The position numbers were made by a program, and so were the translations under genes. A stretch of DNA of 64,000 nt from Tilletiopsis washingtonensis (lineage: Eukaryota; Basidiomycota; Exobasidiomycetes; Entylomatales): positions 644,434 through 708,433 of the forward strand of contig NW_020312007.1 of NCBI RefSeq assembly GCF_003144115.1, in the 5' to 3' direction. This document shows, in pieces, positions 12,253 through 23,429 of the stretch. The first letter of the stretch is position 1. Each line of letters starts with the position of its first letter. The notes under the pieces were generated by a model. It searched no databases and was not told the DNA's origin. It worked only from the letters and a program-made list of their open reading frames with translations.

Positions 12253-13743
12253 CTAGGCGTCGTACTCTACGAACTGCGTATGGCCCGTCTCCTTGGCGTG
12301 CTTCGTGGCGTCCTTCTCGCCCTTGAGCGGCGTGCGGCACTGCCCGCAGCGCAGTGCAAACGTCGCCGTGTCGGTGTAGCTGCGGAGGAGCAGCATCAGC
12401 GGCATGCAAAGCACAGCGGCAGCAAGCAACGCACTAGTGACGGGCGCGCAGCTCGGCAACAATGTCCAGCACCGCCGTGCGCAGCTCGTCGCCATCCTCG
12501 AGCCCCAAGCCGGCCGGCAGCGAGGGGAAGCGCGTCGTGCCGAACTCCAGCGGCGCTGTCGGATGCGGCAGCAGTGCGAGGAAGTCATAGTGGCTGGCGG
12601 GCGAGGATCGTCAGCGCAAGGCGCGAGCAGCGCAGCGCGCAGATAAGCACATGCCGCTGTACACGAGCCACGCGCGCTCCTCGAAGCCCTGCCCCTCGCC
12701 AAACGTGTGCACCACGCCCGAGCCGACGTCGACGGCGATGAGCTCCGTGGCAAAGTGCTGCGCCAGGATGGCCAGCTCAATGGCGCCGCCCCACGTCGCC
12801 GGCTGCCGCATGCGCTTGCAGTACGTCTCGGGCGCCATGCCGAGCATCACCTCGCTGTACTCGTGCGGCGACGCAACGATGGCGCTACAGACGACTGCAG
12901 AGGTACCAGTCAGCTTGTACACCACACTACGGCAGCACAGCTCCGAGCTGGATCTCCGCGCTTGTCTTGTCCAACTCACTCTCGCGCAGCTGAGCACACT
13001 TCTCCTCGCCCAGCCCGCCGAGCTGCAGCCCCGCTACAGCATTGAAGAGACACGAGTTGTCGTCCGGCACGATGCGCAGCGTCAGCTCCGAGCCGTCGAC
13101 CTCGCGGTGCACCTCGGCGTCTTGCGGCGCCCGCCGTGGGGCCGCGGGCGTGGGCGTGGCTGGTGCCGGAGCGGCTGTGCGCGCAAAGGGCGGCGCTGCT
13201 TTTGGCTTGGGCACGAGCGGCGGTGCCATTGCGCGTGCAGCAGGCGCCGCTGCAGCAGCGGGCGCAGGCGTCGAGGGCACGGCGGCAGCACGCGGCGTGA
13301 CCGGCCGGGAAGAGGAGGACGAACCGGCGCTGGCCTGCGACACGACGAGCTGCGAGCCGGCGCTGAGGCTCAGAGGTGCATCGGAGACTGCGGTCGCTGG
13401 TGGGAGCGAGGAGAGCGGCACCGGTCGCGGCGGGTAGCCGGTGCGGACTGGCAAGCACAGAGGGTCAGTCGGGGGCTGGTGCGCCAGCCTAGCGGTGCGG
13501 AAGCAACATGACGTCTTCGCCATCAGGCCGGCATGTCATCGCTGTCTCTGGTCCTCAGTTCCGCCACTCACGCTCCTGCTCTGCGGCGGCGATGCCTGTG
13601 AGCTCGGCGATGCGGGCCTGCAGCGCGCCGAGCGAGGGCAGCTCGGCGAGCCGCAGCGTCGCGGTGCCCTGCGGATGCCTGAGTGGGTGTGAGTGGTGCC
13701 GCACACGTGCGAGGCCGGACTGTGCGCACCGAATGCGGATCAT
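12253..13743 (-). CDS. OTU1: OTU1/YOD1-type ubiquitin thioesterase
   Basis: Predicted 389-residue OTU-family deubiquitinase; yeast Otu1 works with the Cdc48/p97 segregase, and that role is inferred from family. Exons: 13743-13572, 13447-12980, 12894-12651, 12593-12435 and 12379-12253. The N-terminus is a UBX-like region (residues about 1-65, LRTGYPPRP at its end), followed by an Ala/Pro-rich linker. The OTU catalytic centre follows, with the nucleophile motif VPDDNSCLFNAV (Cys about residue 190), WGGAIELAILAQHF, and a His in HYDFLAL. A C-terminal C2H2 zinc finger has CGQC then HAKETGH. This architecture (UBX-like, OTU, C2H2) is that of Otu1. The third donor is GTGCTT, weaker than its neighbours, but the joined protein is clean. 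Start choice is supported by the UBX-like beginning. Confidence 0.93.
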
Positions 13744-13963
13744 GCTGTGCCAGAGAGAGGTGTCCGAGGGTGAGGGTGGGAAGCAGCCCCTTGGACGCGC
13801 CCGCCGGTGTTGCTCTTGCTGCGCCACAACACAAAGTGGAGGGGACGCGCGGCCAGGGCGCGGGGAGTCGCGCTCAGCCCGGCGCTCCCTTTCAGCCGGG
13901 CCGGCAGCGGCCGTGAGCCGCCTTCGCACCCCGCATCCTTCGACGTCTCTCCACACCCTCGCC

Positions 13964-15457
13964 ATGGCCTCGTCGCCGACGCCGCGCTACGTGCCGCGGC
14001 CCGAGCTCTCCTTCCCGCCGGCGGCGCAGCCGCACCTCGTGCGCGCCGTGCAGAAGGATGCCCACTACCTCGCGCAGCTGCAGGCGGCGGCGCACGACGT
14101 GGCGCGCAGCGTGCTCGGCGTGCGCGCGCTGCACCGCCATGCCGCCCTCGTCGCCGCCGTCGCGCAGTGCGCCTACTTCCTCACCGCCACCGCCGGCGGC
14201 GCCCAGACGCTCGGCGAGGAGTACGTCAATGCCGTCATGGTCGGGCCGAGCGGGCGCGTCGTGCACCGCCGGGTGAGTGCGGCACGGAGCAGGAGGCGGG
14301 GTGGTGAACAAGCGAGAAGGCAGCTTGCGAGGCAGTGGCTGGCTTTGCGAAGCTGCGCTACTCGAAGCGTGGCCTCTCGCATCGATCTCTCGGGGCTTCG
14401 CAGCTGACCTCCGTGCGGCCACAGCGGCGCGTGCTCTTCATCTTCCTGCACATCGTGCTGCCCATGCTCTCGGCACAGCTGTATCGCAGCGTCTCGCACG
14501 CGCTGCAGCGGGCACAGGCCGCTCGCGCCCAGACACACCAGCGCGCCGTGCTGCGCGCCAACGCTGTACGGGCGGCGCCGCCGCGCAAGAGCCGCGGCGA
14601 CCGCATCGTCGACTGGTGGGCGTCGGCGCTGCCGGTGGAGGGCCTCGAGCGCATCAAGAGTTGGCTGCGCTGGGGCGCCAGTGCGCACCTGGCCGTGTTC
14701 TATATGAGCGGCAAATACTACTCTGTGGCGCAGCGCGCGGCGCGTGTCCGATATGTGAGTGTCGATTGAGGACGGCCAGCTGTACAGCGCTGATCGATCT
14801 CCAGATCTCGACGATTCCCGCACGGCCAGGGCAGTCGCCGCCGTCGTACGAGGTCCTGGGCTTCCTGCTAGCGTTCCAACTCGTCGTCAAGTCGATGCTG
14901 GGCCTCATCCGCGTGCATCGGTCAGCAACAAGCGAGTCAGCGTCCGAGAAGAGAGCGCAGCCCAAGGAGACGGTGCGCATCGACGACTCGATCTGGAGCC
15001 ACGCCTCGACACCTGCGGTGCGCCTCGAGTCGGGGATGGGCGACGACGTGGCGGCGGACGAGCCTGGCGGTGCACACGTGCCTCTGGTCTACCCCGATCC
15101 GGACGCTCTGCCGTCGCGCGAGGCGCTGCAGCTGCCTGCCTCGGCCTCGCGAGCGACGCTCGAGGCCGCACGCGCGGTGGCACGGGGCAAGGCAGCGCAG
15201 CTGGAGAATGCAGGCGAGAGCATCCGGAGGTGCACGCTCTGTATGGAGACGCGGCGGCCGGAACGTGGCGCCAGTGCGGTAACGCAGTGCGGCCACGTCT
15301 TTGATTGGGGATGCATCACCAACTGGGTCAAGGAGAAGGTGGGTTGACAAGGATGAGCACACTGCTGACGTTTGCTGACGCATGCCTTTAGCCCGAGTGT
15401 CCGCTGTGTCGGTCGCGCATCACGCCTGCGACGATCCTGCCCATTTACAACTTCTGA
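13964..15457 (+). CDS. PEX10: Peroxisome biogenesis factor 10 (PEX10), RING-type E3 ligase
   Basis: Predicted 419 residues. PEX10 is a peroxisomal-membrane RING ubiquitin ligase acting with PEX2 and PEX12 to ubiquitinate and recycle the import receptor PEX5. Exons: 13964-14272, 14404-14754, 14805-15338 and 15392-15457. The N-terminal conserved part includes TLGEEYVNAV. Hydrophobic segments follow (LFIFLHIVLPML, and the YEVLGFLLAFQLVVKSMLGL region). The C-terminal RING starts CTLC (residues 363-366), continues QCGHVFDWGCI (382-390) and ends CPLC (401-404). The fifth zinc ligand, normally Cys in PEX10 (CGHxFCW), is Asp387 here. An alternative acceptor at 14335 gives the wrong frame; the one at 14403 fits. 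Confidence 0.94.
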
Positions 15458-17396
15458 CAAATGTCGATACCACGTCACGAGGTCCGCTGAGCGGCGCCAG
15501 CGAGCGAAGGTGCGATTGAGCGACGAAGGCGGCGGACGAAGGCGAGCAAATGCCTCGCCCGTCGGGCCTGTCCTGCCGAGCAGTTCGCAAAATGCGATGC
15601 GACGGACTGCAGCTAGACGCCTTCCAGGCCCCGAGACGTCGAACAGGGGAGCAGCGCCGCCAGAAGCAGAAGGTACTACGATCTTGCGCACTTTTCATCT
15701 GGTGCACCGCGCCGTCGGCAAAAGCCACGTCAGGCGCGAGCTTCGTCACGGCTGCGCTCCTGTCGATCAGGCACAAAGAGACTGCCCGTACTTGGCATGT
15801 GCTAGGGGCCAGGCCGAAGCGCCTCCATTCGGCACCCCTGTTGGTTTCATCAGCTTGGCGCCCGGCACCAGTGCCGGAGGACGGACAAGAGCTCGGAGAA
15901 CAAGGATCGTCTGCGCTGCTTTCTGCACCCGCCCGGAGGCTGGAGAGGCATGCTTGCACCACGAAAGCGTCCGCCGTGCTGTCTTGCCACCCTTCAACCT
16001 GGAGCTGGATGCACGCTGCACGAAGACGGCACCGGCGACGGCGAAGGTCTCGGGATGCCCTCGCGGAGAGGAGGCCAGACCGCGTCGTCGGCGTCGGCGT
16101 GCCCGCCCAGCGACACTTTCCGTTTCCGCCTGTGGTGCTGCGCTGCTGCCGCCTGCGGGCGCGGAGACCTGCCCAATGCAGCCTGCAGCCACCAAATGCA
16201 CGCGGCGGGGGGGCGGGTGCGGGCACAGCACAAGCGGCAGCATGCAGCCACAGCGCGCCTGCGCCGCCGCAGCGTGCAGCCGCAGGACAGGCGTGCGGCC
16301 TTCATGCGCTGGCGGAGTGCGCGGTGCTGGCGCACGTTGTGCTTGCGTCTGTGCGGCGCTGGCACGGAGGCATGCCACCGCCTCCAAGGCATGGCGCTCC
16401 CATGCCTTTCTCCAGCAGCAGACACGGGAAGCACGGGAAGCGTCTGGCAAAACAGCCGGCGGCCATGCGCTGTTTCACCGCCTGCACGCACCCTCGGGCT
16501 GCTCTTGCTGAGAGCACAGCGCTGTAGGCAGCTCCCGCAGCCGACGCCAGCTGGCCCTCACTCACGGCACACAGCACGCAGCCAAACGCTGCGTGCTGCT
16601 GAGCGCAACGCGGGGTCGCGGGGAGCGCGCGTCGGAGGCTGATGTGGCCAGCCGAGCGCACGCGCGGCGGCACATCAGAATGCAGCGATGCGCGCAAGAG
16701 GCCTTTGTGCTGCGCCTCGAGAGGTGCTTTGTGCTTGCTTGAGGCACAGGTGTTGAGACGAGGGCTGCGCGCTGCCGCTGGGCGGAGGCTGTCTCGGTGC
16801 GGCGAGTTGGGCTGCATCTCACGTCCTTTGCGCCTCAGCTGCAGGCCACGCGCCGTCCTGGTGCCCTGCGGCGCGCAGACAGCCGCGCTGCCCGCCTTGG
16901 CGCCGGCCTTGGCTGCACTCGACTGTGCCGCCTGCTTCCCGGCACAGCGGCACCGGGCGGCGGCTGTGCTCCTCTGAGCTTGTGCCGGGATGCCGTCGAT
17001 ACTCCGCCGGCACGCGCACGCAGCTGCAGCAAGGCAAGGCCTCTCTCTCAGTAAGAGTCTGCATGCCGGCGTATTGCCGTGCGCTCCGCCTCTCTCGCCG
17101 CACGCTCCTCGTCCGCACGTCATCTGCGCCCGCGGCGCGCGCTGTGCACCCGCCGACGGTGCGTCCAGCCGTCGGTGTCCTGGCGCTGCTGCTGCTGCTG
17201 CTGCGCCTGGCTGGCCCCCTCCGAGCATGACGCGCCGCGTCCCGCTCCGCCTGCTGCCGACGTCGGCCGCTCGCCGTGCCTTTCGTCATTCATTCCAGAG
17301 GCAGGGCCATACTTAAGCGGCGCCGGCACCAGCTCGGCGCCCCTTGCAGCCACAACGTCTCTCCTCTGCACCGTCGCACCTTCCCCTCCCGCTCGA
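15458..17396. other. long gene-free stretch upstream of a secreted glycosidase gene
   Basis: About 1.9 kb. Open frames exist on both strands, but their translations are Arg/Ala/Cys-rich, show no family resemblance and look like chance GC-rich frames. It holds a 9-bp stem hairpin (16386-16408) and a short tandem repeat CACGGGAAG (16423-16440). A possible core promoter element, CATACTTAAG, lies near 17306. Likely promoter DNA of the glycosidase, possibly with a non-coding transcript. Confidence 0.5.
16386..16408. repeat. short perfect inverted repeat (9-bp arms, 5-nt loop)
   Basis: AAGGCATGG and CCATGCCTT flank the loop CGCTC. It could form a small hairpin. A further GGCATG copy occurs just upstream near 16368. 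Confidence 0.6.
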
Positions 17397-18635
17397 ATGC
17401 GTTCCTCGCTCTCCCTCGCCGCGCTCGTCGGCGTCGCAGCCACGGGCGTGCTGGGCGCCCCGCTGCTGGGCCTCAATGTCGACGTGCAGGAGACGCCGCT
17501 GCGCCCCGACGGCCGCTACGGCGGTGCCGACCTCAACCTTACCCGCGTGCTGCAGCAGGCCGTGCGCCTCTCGGAGCACTCGTGGGAGTACGGCGCGGCG
17601 ACGCAGGCGCTGCTCGAGGTGCTCTCGCCCGAGCTCAGCGTCTTCAGCCGCGACGCCTTTCCCGACGACCGGCTGCCGGCGCCCGACGCCGCGACGCCGG
17701 CGCTGGCGTACGCGCGCCGCCACATCCGCACCGACAATACGACGCTCGTCGAGGGCGACGGCTCGGCGGCGGACCCCATGTCGCTCGGCGTCGCCGCCGT
17801 GCTGCTCGGCCAGACGCAGCCGAGCTACCGCCGTGCCGCGCAGCGCCAGATGCAGTACATGCTCACGCAGGTGCCGCGCGGGCCCAACGGCGCCATGAGC
17901 ATGCGCGACAACTACTTCGAGACGTGGGCCGACTACATGTTCATGGCGCCGCCGACGCTGGCCTACTACGCCGTCGCGACACGCAATGCGTCGCTGCTGC
18001 GCGACGTCGTGCGCGACATTGGCGCGCAGCGCGCGATCCTGCGCGGCAACCAGACGGGCGACGTCGCCGGGCTGTGGACGCACATCGTCGGCCCGCGCTC
18101 CCAGACGCTCGGCCTCTGGACGTCGGGCAACGGCTGGGCCGCGCTCGGCATGGTGCGCGTGCTGGCGACGATCAAGCACTGGCAGTACAGCAACCTCAAC
18201 CTCAACGCCGAGGCCGCCGAGCTGCGCACGTGGCTCTACGACCTCTTCGGCGGCCTGCGCGGCGCCGCCAAGGACCCCGACAACGGCCTCTACCGCGTCT
18301 ACCTCGCCGGCGGCGCCCGCGGCATCGACGACGGCGACAACGACGAGTGGAAGGGCGACGTGGCCGGCTCGGCGGCGCTTGCCGCCGCCGCGTTCCGCCT
18401 CGCCGTGCTCGACCGCGCCAACGCCACCGACGTGCTGCCGTGGGCGCTGGAGATGCGCGACGCCGTCAACAAGGCCGTCGACCCGGCGACGGGCATCGGC
18501 GCGCCGGCCGTGAACCCGCTCGACTGGTTCTCCAAGGTGCCCTTCACCAGCGGCAGCCCCGAGGGCCAGGCGTTCATCGCCATGATGGGCGCCGCGCATG
18601 CCGACTGCGTCGCCGCCCAGGTCTGCGATGCCTAG
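17397..18635 (+). CDS. Secreted six-hairpin glycosidase-like protein (GH105/GH88-type)
   Basis: Single-exon gene for 412 residues with an N-terminal signal peptide (SSLSLAALVGVAATGVLGAP, about residues 3-22). The mature part looks like an (alpha/alpha)6-barrel protein of the kind found in unsaturated glucuronyl or rhamnogalacturonyl hydrolases. Visible marks are DNYFETWADYMFMAPPTLAY and LWTSGNGWAALGMVRVL, the latter like the WxxGNGW motif of GH105/GH88. Several Asn-x-Ser/Thr sites fit a secreted glycoprotein. Such enzymes act on pectin- or polysaccharide-derived oligosaccharides, but the substrate here is unknown. ATG choice rests on the signal peptide directly following it. There are no introns, unlike most neighbours. 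Confidence 0.75.
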   Translation: MRSSLSLAALVGVAATGVLGAPLLGLNVDVQETPLRPDGRYGGADLNLTRVLQQAVRLSEHSWEYGAATQALLEVLSPELSVFSRDAFPDDRLPAPDAATPALAYARRHIRTDNTTLVEGDGSAADPMSLGVAAVLLGQTQPSYRRAAQRQMQYMLTQVPRGPNGAMSMRDNYFETWADYMFMAPPTLAYYAVATRNASLLRDVVRDIGAQRAILRGNQTGDVAGLWTHIVGPRSQTLGLWTSGNGWAALGMVRVLATIKHWQYSNLNLNAEAAELRTWLYDLFGGLRGAAKDPDNGLYRVYLAGGARGIDDGDNDEWKGDVAGSAALAAAAFRLAVLDRANATDVLPWALEMRDAVNKAVDPATGIGAPAVNPLDWFSKVPFTSGSPEGQAFIAMMGAAHADCVAAQVCDA

Positions 18636-18840
18636 AAGCACCGGCTCCCTGCTCAAGCACACAGCGGGCTCGCCGGCCGGCCCTCTGCTCCCCCTGTCAC
18701 TCTTCCATCATCTCTCTTGTTATCCTGTCACCGATCCCCTCATCTGCTCCCCGGTCACACATGGTCTCGTCTGTCTATCTAGCCCCGCGTGTGTTGCCTC
18801 CCTGCACGGTCAACTAGACACTCGCAATACGTGCACTGCC

Positions 18841-20692
18841 TCATGCTTGATCGGCAGGGCCCGTGGCTGCGGCCTCGGAGGCAGCTGCAGACTCGGCCGT
18901 GTCCGTCGCGGTGTTGTCTGCGGCCGGCGCCTCTGGCGGAGGAGCAGCGGCAGCATTGGTGGTCTGGACAGATGGCGTGTTGCTCAGCACGCGTGGCCGC
19001 AGTGTAGCAAAGGTGAGGTACGACGTGTGGCCTCGCATCTGCGGAGAGGTGTGAGCATTGTGACTGATCGCAGCCGCAACTCCGCACAACTCACGTCCTG
19101 CAGCGTGCGCGAGTACACGTTGGCCTGGCTGAGCTCGCGCTTGACGTTCTCTCGCGGGTCGGGCAGCTTCACCGTCCAGGGCGTGGCAGTCGCGAGGGCC
19201 TCCTCCGCCGCGTCTCGCGGGTCCTGCATCTCCTCGTCGCCGTTTGCCTCGGCCTGCGCCGTCTCGGCCTCGGCCTGTGCCTGCGCCTCTTTCTCCGCCA
19301 CGCCCTCGGCCACGAGCGCCGCAGCTCGCTCCTTCACAACGCGAGCACGGCGGCTGCGCTCGATCTGGCCCAGACGACGCTGCGACTTGTTCGCCTCAAC
19401 CTCGCGGATCTTGCGGATGGCGTCGCCGACAGGCACGAGGGGCGCCGTGCGCGCCTGCGACAGGCTCTCGTGGTTGCGCACGAGCGACTCGAACGTCTCA
19501 ATCTCGCACCAGCCCTGCTTGCGCATGGCCTCGGCCGTGCGCAGCACCTGCTCGATGCACGGCGAGAAGCAGCACACGCGGCCGGCGACGTCGAGACGCA
19601 GCGCCTCCTTAGCCGACTCGAGCGCGTCCCAGGGGGCTGGCAGGTCGAGAAAGACACAGTCGGCCACGTTTGACAGGCCGAAGCCCTCGCGGCACACGTT
19701 GCGATGCCGCAGCGAGACGGTCCTTGTCAGGCCGTGTGCCTCGAACTCGGATCTGCAGAAGGTCAGCGCTGAGACGGGCAGCCCGTATCGGACCTGAGAG
19801 GCCGCTCTCCACTCACTTTGCCTTCTGCGCGCGCGTGGCGTTGAACTCGAAGCTCCAGACCCGCCCGTCGTCCTCCTCAACATGCGGATCTGGGTCCGTC
19901 AACATCGGCTCGACGGCCTTGGCCTCGGGTGCCTCTGCTGCGTCGCTGTCCACCGCTTTCCGCTTCGTCCCCCTCGAGCCTCCGTCCCGTGCGTCGCGCT
20001 CGTCCATCTCGGCGCCGTCGCCCTGCCAGCCGCGCCCGCCGTCCCACTGCCGTGCACGCCCGACGGTGCGCGCGAGAAAGTGTGTGAACGAGCCGGAGCC
20101 GGTGCCGGCCTCGATGATGCGCGAGCCGGGCGTGAGGGCGAGCTTGAGCGTGATGAAGGACATGTCGGGCGCGTAGAGGATCTGCGTGCGGTGCGGCAGC
20201 GCCAGCGTCCACAGCTCGGGCGTGGGGCGCAGCAGGAAGAGGTAGCCCGTGTTGCGGCGTGCGCGCACCTGGAGATGCAAGTCAGACAACAGCAGCACCG
20301 CAGCGCACGCTGCACGCTCACCCGCGAGCCGAACGGCTTGCCGACCATGTCGGCGTGCGGGAACGTGCCCCACGTGTTGGTGTACTCGTCGCCGGGCGTG
20401 ACGCGCAGCGGGATGGGCGTGCGGTCGCGCGACTGTGCAGGGACTCAGCGTGTGCACACCGACGTGTGCTGCAGGCGCGTGAGGCACGCACAATGAAGAC
20501 GATGACGAGGTCGCCGGCGTGGATGAAGCGGCTGCTGCGGAAGGCGGCGCTCTTGGCGACGACGGCGCACGCCGACGCGGCGCGCTGTGCGGCACTGCGG
20601 CGCGGCGGCGGCGTGGGCGCGGGTGTCGTGGAGGAGGAGGCGACGGCCTCGGGTGCGGCGGGCGCCGGCATGGCTGCCTGGGTGCTGGACAT
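18841..20692 (-). CDS. TRM61: tRNA (adenine-58-N1)-methyltransferase catalytic subunit TRM61
   Basis: Predicted 539-residue SAM-dependent enzyme that, with TRM6, forms m1A58 in the T-loop of tRNAs (including initiator tRNA) in the nucleus. Exons: 20692-20492, 20432-20322, 20268-19817, 19752-19095 and 19039-18841, the last beginning at 19038 or 19039 by base count and in frame from MRGHTSYLTFATLRPRVL. The N-terminal beta-barrel has GDLVIVFI and HADMVGKPFGSR. SAM motif I is EAGTGSGS (157-164), and VFLDLPAPWDAL is the catalytic DxPxPW-type motif. The segment after motif I is interrupted by about 75 acidic, low-complexity residues. It is divergent from the CtIP gene with 354 bp between starts. 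Confidence 0.94.
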
Positions 20693-21046
20693 GGCGGACT
20701 GTGTGTGGTGGAGGCGAGCGAGGCGGCGATGCTGCGTGTGCTGTGCTTCTTCGCACCAAAAAGCTGGAGACGCACCCGCGCGAGAGAGCGTGGGAGCACG
20801 ACGCGCCTCAGCGGGACGCGTACAGCGCTCGCTCGCGGCCGGCCGCGCCCCGAGCGGCGTGCGACACACTTGACCCGCAGCGCCGGGTCGAGTGACAGGC
20901 GCACCCTCCCACCACCACAGCCGCACCGCCCGCCGCACCCGCTCGCCGTCTCTGCGCGCCGACAGCTGCTCCGCGCCGCGCCATTCACGGCACAATCTGC
21001 CGGCGTGCTCGCGGCGCACCGTCAGACGCTCGTTCCTCCACTTGGC
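20693..21046. other. shared divergent promoter region TRM61 / CtIP-like gene
   Basis: 354 bp between the two ATGs. GC-rich; I see no gene or clear regulatory motif. Confidence 0.6.
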
Positions 21047-23305
21047 ATGTCCGCCTCTCAGGGCACGGCGCTGCCGCCGCGCGAGCAGCTGCTGGCGCTG
21101 CGCGATGCCGCGGTGCGCTCCAGCAAGAACGCCGCGGCCTCGTCCGACAAAGCCTGGAGCGCAGCGCTCAGCGTCGTCGACGCGCTGGCGGCAGACCTGA
21201 CGCACGAGCGCGCCGAGCACGCGGCGCTGAAGCGCAAGTACGAGGAGGAGAACGAGTCGTGGCGCAAGTTCAAGGCGTGGTGGGCCAGCAAGCTCGAGGG
21301 CCGCCGCAGCCGCATCCTCGCCTCGTCGGCTGGCGCCAAGACCCCATCGGGCAGCGGCAAGCCGCGCTCGCCGCGGCGCGACGCGCTCGATGCCGACGAG
21401 CAGGCGCTCCTGCTAAAGGTCGGCCTCGACCCCGGCCAGCTCGTGCTCGACACCAGCTCAGGCTCTCGCACTGCGGCAAAGCGACCCGGCGACGAGGACA
21501 AGTCCGCCTCTTCGCCTGCTATGAAGCGTGCGAGGGCCTCAGATGGAGGCGCTGCAAGCAGCGGCAAGTCTCGCAGCCGCGCGTCGAGCGGACAAGGCTC
21601 TCCACTTTCGCGCTCCGGCAGCGGACGGCGCAGCCTCGGCAACGTCACCAACACGAGTCTCGGTGAAAACGCAGAGGCTGCTGCTGTGGTTCGCGCCGCA
21701 TCGATGGAGGTTTCGGACGACGAAGGCGACATCAGCGGCATCAAGGTCGGCGGCAAGGCTGCCGCCGAGAAGATGCCGCCGCCGGCTGCCAAGAAGTCAG
21801 CAGGCGCACCTTCGGACGTGCCCGCTCAGCTCGCACCGCTTGCCGCACCAGCGAACGACAAGACGCTCCCGTCTCGCGCTCCTGCCGGTGCGGCGCCAGC
21901 CGAGCAGTCCTCCAAGGACGCGCCAGCGAAAGCCGCAGCCCGGCCAGCCACGCCGGCCAAGCAGCAGAGCTTCGGCTCGGACAGCTCGCAGGAGCCGCCG
22001 CTCTTCTTCCACAGCTCTAAGCGTCCGCCGCGACCGGCTGTGCGCAAGCCTGCGGCCGACGGCCTGTCAACGCCTGCGCCCGCTCGGCCTGCCGCAAAGG
22101 CTCTCACTGCCCAGGCATCTCGGGCAACGCCGGCCGCCAAAGCGACTGCCGAGGCCGTCAGCAAGCCTGCGCTAGCGAGCGTGGCTGCAGCGCCTCCCGT
22201 GACGCCAGCCATGGGCACGAGTAAGAACGCAGCGGTGAGCTCGAGCACGATGCGAGCCGACGGAGCGCAGAAGGCGACGAAGGAGCCGGTAGCAAGCGAC
22301 GCATCACGGCGCACGCGCATCGTGCCGCCACAGACGGTGCAGCCGAGCGCGGCTGCTCGTGCCGCGGCGCCCACAGCTCCTCGCAGCAACCCACCACCGG
22401 CACCGGTGTGGATCAGAGAGGGCGACCGCAATCCGCGGCCCGAAGGCTCCAAGTCGCGTGCTCCTCTCGACAGCGGCGTCTCGGACTTCGGCCTCTCCGA
22501 TGACGAGCAGCCCAACGCCGCCAAGGACGGACCGAGCAAGAGCGGCGGCGCAGCGATGGAGCTGTTCGATGCCGAGGACGCCGAGGAGCGCAAGCGTCTT
22601 CGCCGCGAGAAGCGTCGTGCAGAGGCTGCTGAGCTCGCCAAGAACCCGAACAAGTTTCGCGGCAACGGGCGCTACGCCCGCGAAATGTGCGTGGCGGCCG
22701 TGCCTTGCCGAATGAGAGCACAGTGGCTGACTTTCCGTCTACTGCAAACAGTGAGGGCGACACATCCAAGACCATCAACTCAGAGTACCAAGTCGACCCC
22801 GAGCGCAACGGCGGCGCGGCCTTTCCCCACAAGGAGGTAGTGCGAAACAAGGCGGAGCGCCAGCGCATGCACGCCTTCGACTGCGCGTGCTGCTCGGACG
22901 TGAGTCCGTCCCTCTCTTGGAGCTGCACGCCGCATGCTCACGCTTGCCAGCAGTGGTACGAAGCGGTCGGACCTGGCGCACCCGACGCCGAGCGCGACGC
23001 CGCACGCCAGGCGCACCTGCAGCAGACCAGCCGCCATCGCGCGTATGGCCCGCCTTCTTCGACGCCGCCTGCGTACTGGTGCGTGAAGCGTGGCTGAGTG
23101 TGCCAGCCGCTGCTGACCTTTGGCTTGCAGGCGCGTGGACTTTCCTGCGACGCCCGACGCCGAAGACATCAACCGCAAGGCGCAGGAGGAGCACGAGCGC
23201 AAGCGCCGCCAGATGGAGACGTGAGCACCCGCCGCGGCTTGTCGCGCCTGTCATCGCTGACCCTGCCTCACCAGCGACCCGCGCTACAAGCGCCGCCTGC
23301 AGTAG
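21047..23305 (+). CDS. SAE2: CtIP/Sae2/Ctp1-type DNA end-resection protein
   Basis: Predicted 677 residues from five exons: 21047-22686, 22752-22899, 22954-23078, 23131-23220 and 23275-23305. The family activates the Mre11-Rad50 nuclease to start resection of double-strand breaks. An N-terminal helical segment (about residues 45-80, Glu/Lys-rich, coiled-coil-like) fits the CtIP oligomerisation region. A long Ser/Ala/Pro-rich disordered middle follows. The C-terminal Sae2 domain shows HKEVVRNKAERQRMHAFDC, a CxxC (591-594) followed by WY, the SRHR motif (623-625) and TPPAYWRVDFP, all hallmarks of CtIP/Ctp1. The CAGCAG acceptor at 22953 is ambiguous by one Gln codon. The domain call is strong; the pathway is inferred from family. 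Confidence 0.9.
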
Positions 23306-23429
23306 TAGCCCACTTTCCCGACCCGCATCTACGACCACATCACCCAGCATCGTCCCGTATGACCACTCATCGTTCTAGCACCGTCCCGACTCATCCGCAT
23401 CAGCATCCTGTTGCACAATGCATTACCAT

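Noticed and set aside
14324-14403. Alternative acceptors at 14323 or 14335 for PEX10 exon 2
   Set aside because: Both leave the following exon out of frame; the acceptor at 14403 joins codons exactly and matches family spacing.
15372-16511. Overlapping long frames on both strands downstream of PEX10
   Set aside because: Cys/Arg/Ala-rich chance translations with no recognisable motif.
17313-18662. 449-codon minus-strand open frame
   Set aside because: Antisense to the six-hairpin glycosidase, whose signal peptide and motifs are convincing.
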